NCBI RefSeq assembly: GCF_012972675.1
Contig: NZ_JABCRE010000002.1
Location: 857,001 to 921,000 of the forward strand
Reading direction: 5' to 3'
Origin: Pontixanthobacter rizhaonensis
GTDB taxonomy: Bacteria; Pseudomonadota; Alphaproteobacteria; Sphingomonadales; Sphingomonadaceae
DNA length: 64,000 nucleotides
Under the pieces are notes generated by a model. The model was not told the origin of the DNA. It saw only the letters and a list, made by a program, of their open reading frames with translations, and ran no database searches. Positions within the stretch are counted from its first letter, which is position 1; each line of letters opens with the position of its first letter. The translations under genes were made by a program, and so were the position numbers. Positions 63,403-64,000 of this stretch are shown one piece after another.

Positions 63403-64000
63403 ATGTTTGCATGGCTCTCGCGTATTGATGTTATGATCCGGATGTTGATTGCCGCGATCCTGTTGGCAAGCTTCCTCCCGGTTAAGGGGGTCGCTCTCGA
63501 AGTGGCCTATGGGGTTTCCAACTTTGCCGTATTCGTGCTGTTCTTCCTAAACGGCATACGGTTGTCACGCAATGATGTGGCGCGCGGGATACGGAATGTG
63601 ACGCTTTTGGTTCCGCTGGCCCTATGGTGTTTTGGCGCGATGGCGGCAGCGGGCTTCACTCTGTCTATTGCCGCAGCCGGATTGGTTCCGCCGCTGATCG
63701 CTTTGGGATTGCTGTATCTGGGGGCTTTGCCGTCGACAGTCCAATCGGCCACCGCATATACATCGATGGCTGGTGGAAATGTTGCGAGCTCAGTCGTGTC
63801 AGCGGCCTTGCTCAACATTCTTGGAGTGTTTGTATCGGCTCCAATCTTCGCATGGCTCAGCGGCGGAGCCTATGTCGATATGGGCTTGGACGGACTGGTT
63901 AAGCTGTTTCTGATTTTGCTTCTGCCATTTGGATTGGGGCAGCTGTTCCAGTCGCGGTTCTCACCTTGGCTCAAATCGCATCCTGCGCTGGTGGGATGGA
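63403..64000 (+). CDS. Bile acid:sodium symporter family protein, 3' end outside window
   Basis: The reading frame from ATG 63403 stays open to the window end, 199 codons. It is hydrophobic throughout and matches SBF-like transporters: FAVFVLFFLNGIRLSRNDVARGI and GALPSTVQSATAYTSMAGGNVASSVVSAALLNILGVFVSAPIFAW. Family members are bile acid:sodium symporters and YfeH-like proteins of uncertain substrate. A frame at 63624-63902 is a shadow of it. Confidence 0.85.
   Translation, partial: MFAWLSRIDVMIRMLIAAILLASFLPVKGVALEVAYGVSNFAVFVLFFLNGIRLSRNDVARGIRNVTLLVPLALWCFGAMAAAGFTLSIAAAGLVPPLIALGLLYLGALPSTVQSATAYTSMAGGNVASSVVSAALLNILGVFVSAPIFAWLSGGAYVDMGLDGLVKLFLILLLPFGLGQLFQSRFSPWLKSHPALVGW

Overview
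The window looks like alphaproteobacterial DNA, most likely from the order Sphingomonadales (Erythrobacteraceae or Sphingomonadaceae type). Three things point there: the ParB/DUF736/VirB conjugation module, the sphingomonad-style metal island, and the chromosomal XrtA/PEP-CTERM prs cluster. This is inference from gene content, not from a marker gene. The left part (1 to about 46,953) is a mobile island. The right part (about 47,015 to 64,000) reads as ordinary chromosome.

Conjugation and maintenance, 1-18.8 kb: a 5'-truncated ParB-like protein, DUF736, an accessory protein with a DUF4365-like nuclease N-terminus, a candidate oriT (long inverted repeat plus a TATCCTG/C nic-like site), then mobC and a MOB relaxase. 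A right-to-left operon follows: virB1-B2-B3-B4-B5-eexN-B6-(B7-position protein)-B8-B9-B10-B11-virD4-LPD7. Nearly every junction overlaps or is very short. No integrase, parA or replication gene is visible, so the other end of the element lies left of the window.

Metal resistance, 19-40.3 kb: block 1 has an Lrp/AsnC regulator, a CadR/PbrR/ZntR-type MerR regulator divergent from a CDF-like transporter, two ICMT-like methyltransferases and a CzcCBA efflux system. Block 2, for copper, has copA-copB-copC-copD (read leftward), a complete cnrYXH-type sigma/anti-sigma/sensor set, a DUF411 protein, a Met/His-repeat protein, CsoR, DUF5676, a YHS-containing Cu P-type ATPase, two unknown proteins and an APC permease. 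I find a shared ECF-like promoter (GAGGG, 16-17 bp, CGTA) before cnrYXH, copA and the DUF411 gene. This suggests that a sensor with the complete nickel/cobalt ligand set of CnrX controls copper genes.

Island end, 40.3-47.0 kb: two related attachment-like sequences, each with CTTACACA iterons and ending in the same 13-mer GTCCCACTCAAAA, bracket a 6.4 kb segment. That segment carries a tRNA-Leu(CAA)-like gene with a poorly pairing acceptor stem and a MarR-regulated EmrAB/NodT drug-efflux set. The outer copy is fused, inside the anticodon loop, to the 3' half of another tRNA-Leu(CAA). This looks like an element plus a tandem cis-mobilisable segment inserted at a tRNA-Leu gene.

Chromosomal part, 47-64 kb: serine hydrolase, zinc alcohol dehydrogenase, SLC13/TrkA-C transporter, secreted M20 amidohydrolase, two small unknown proteins, isocitrate lyase with a divergent ScfR-type regulator, the XrtA-linked glycosyltransferase-prsK-prsR-prsT operon, and the start of a bile-acid:sodium symporter family gene cut by the window end.
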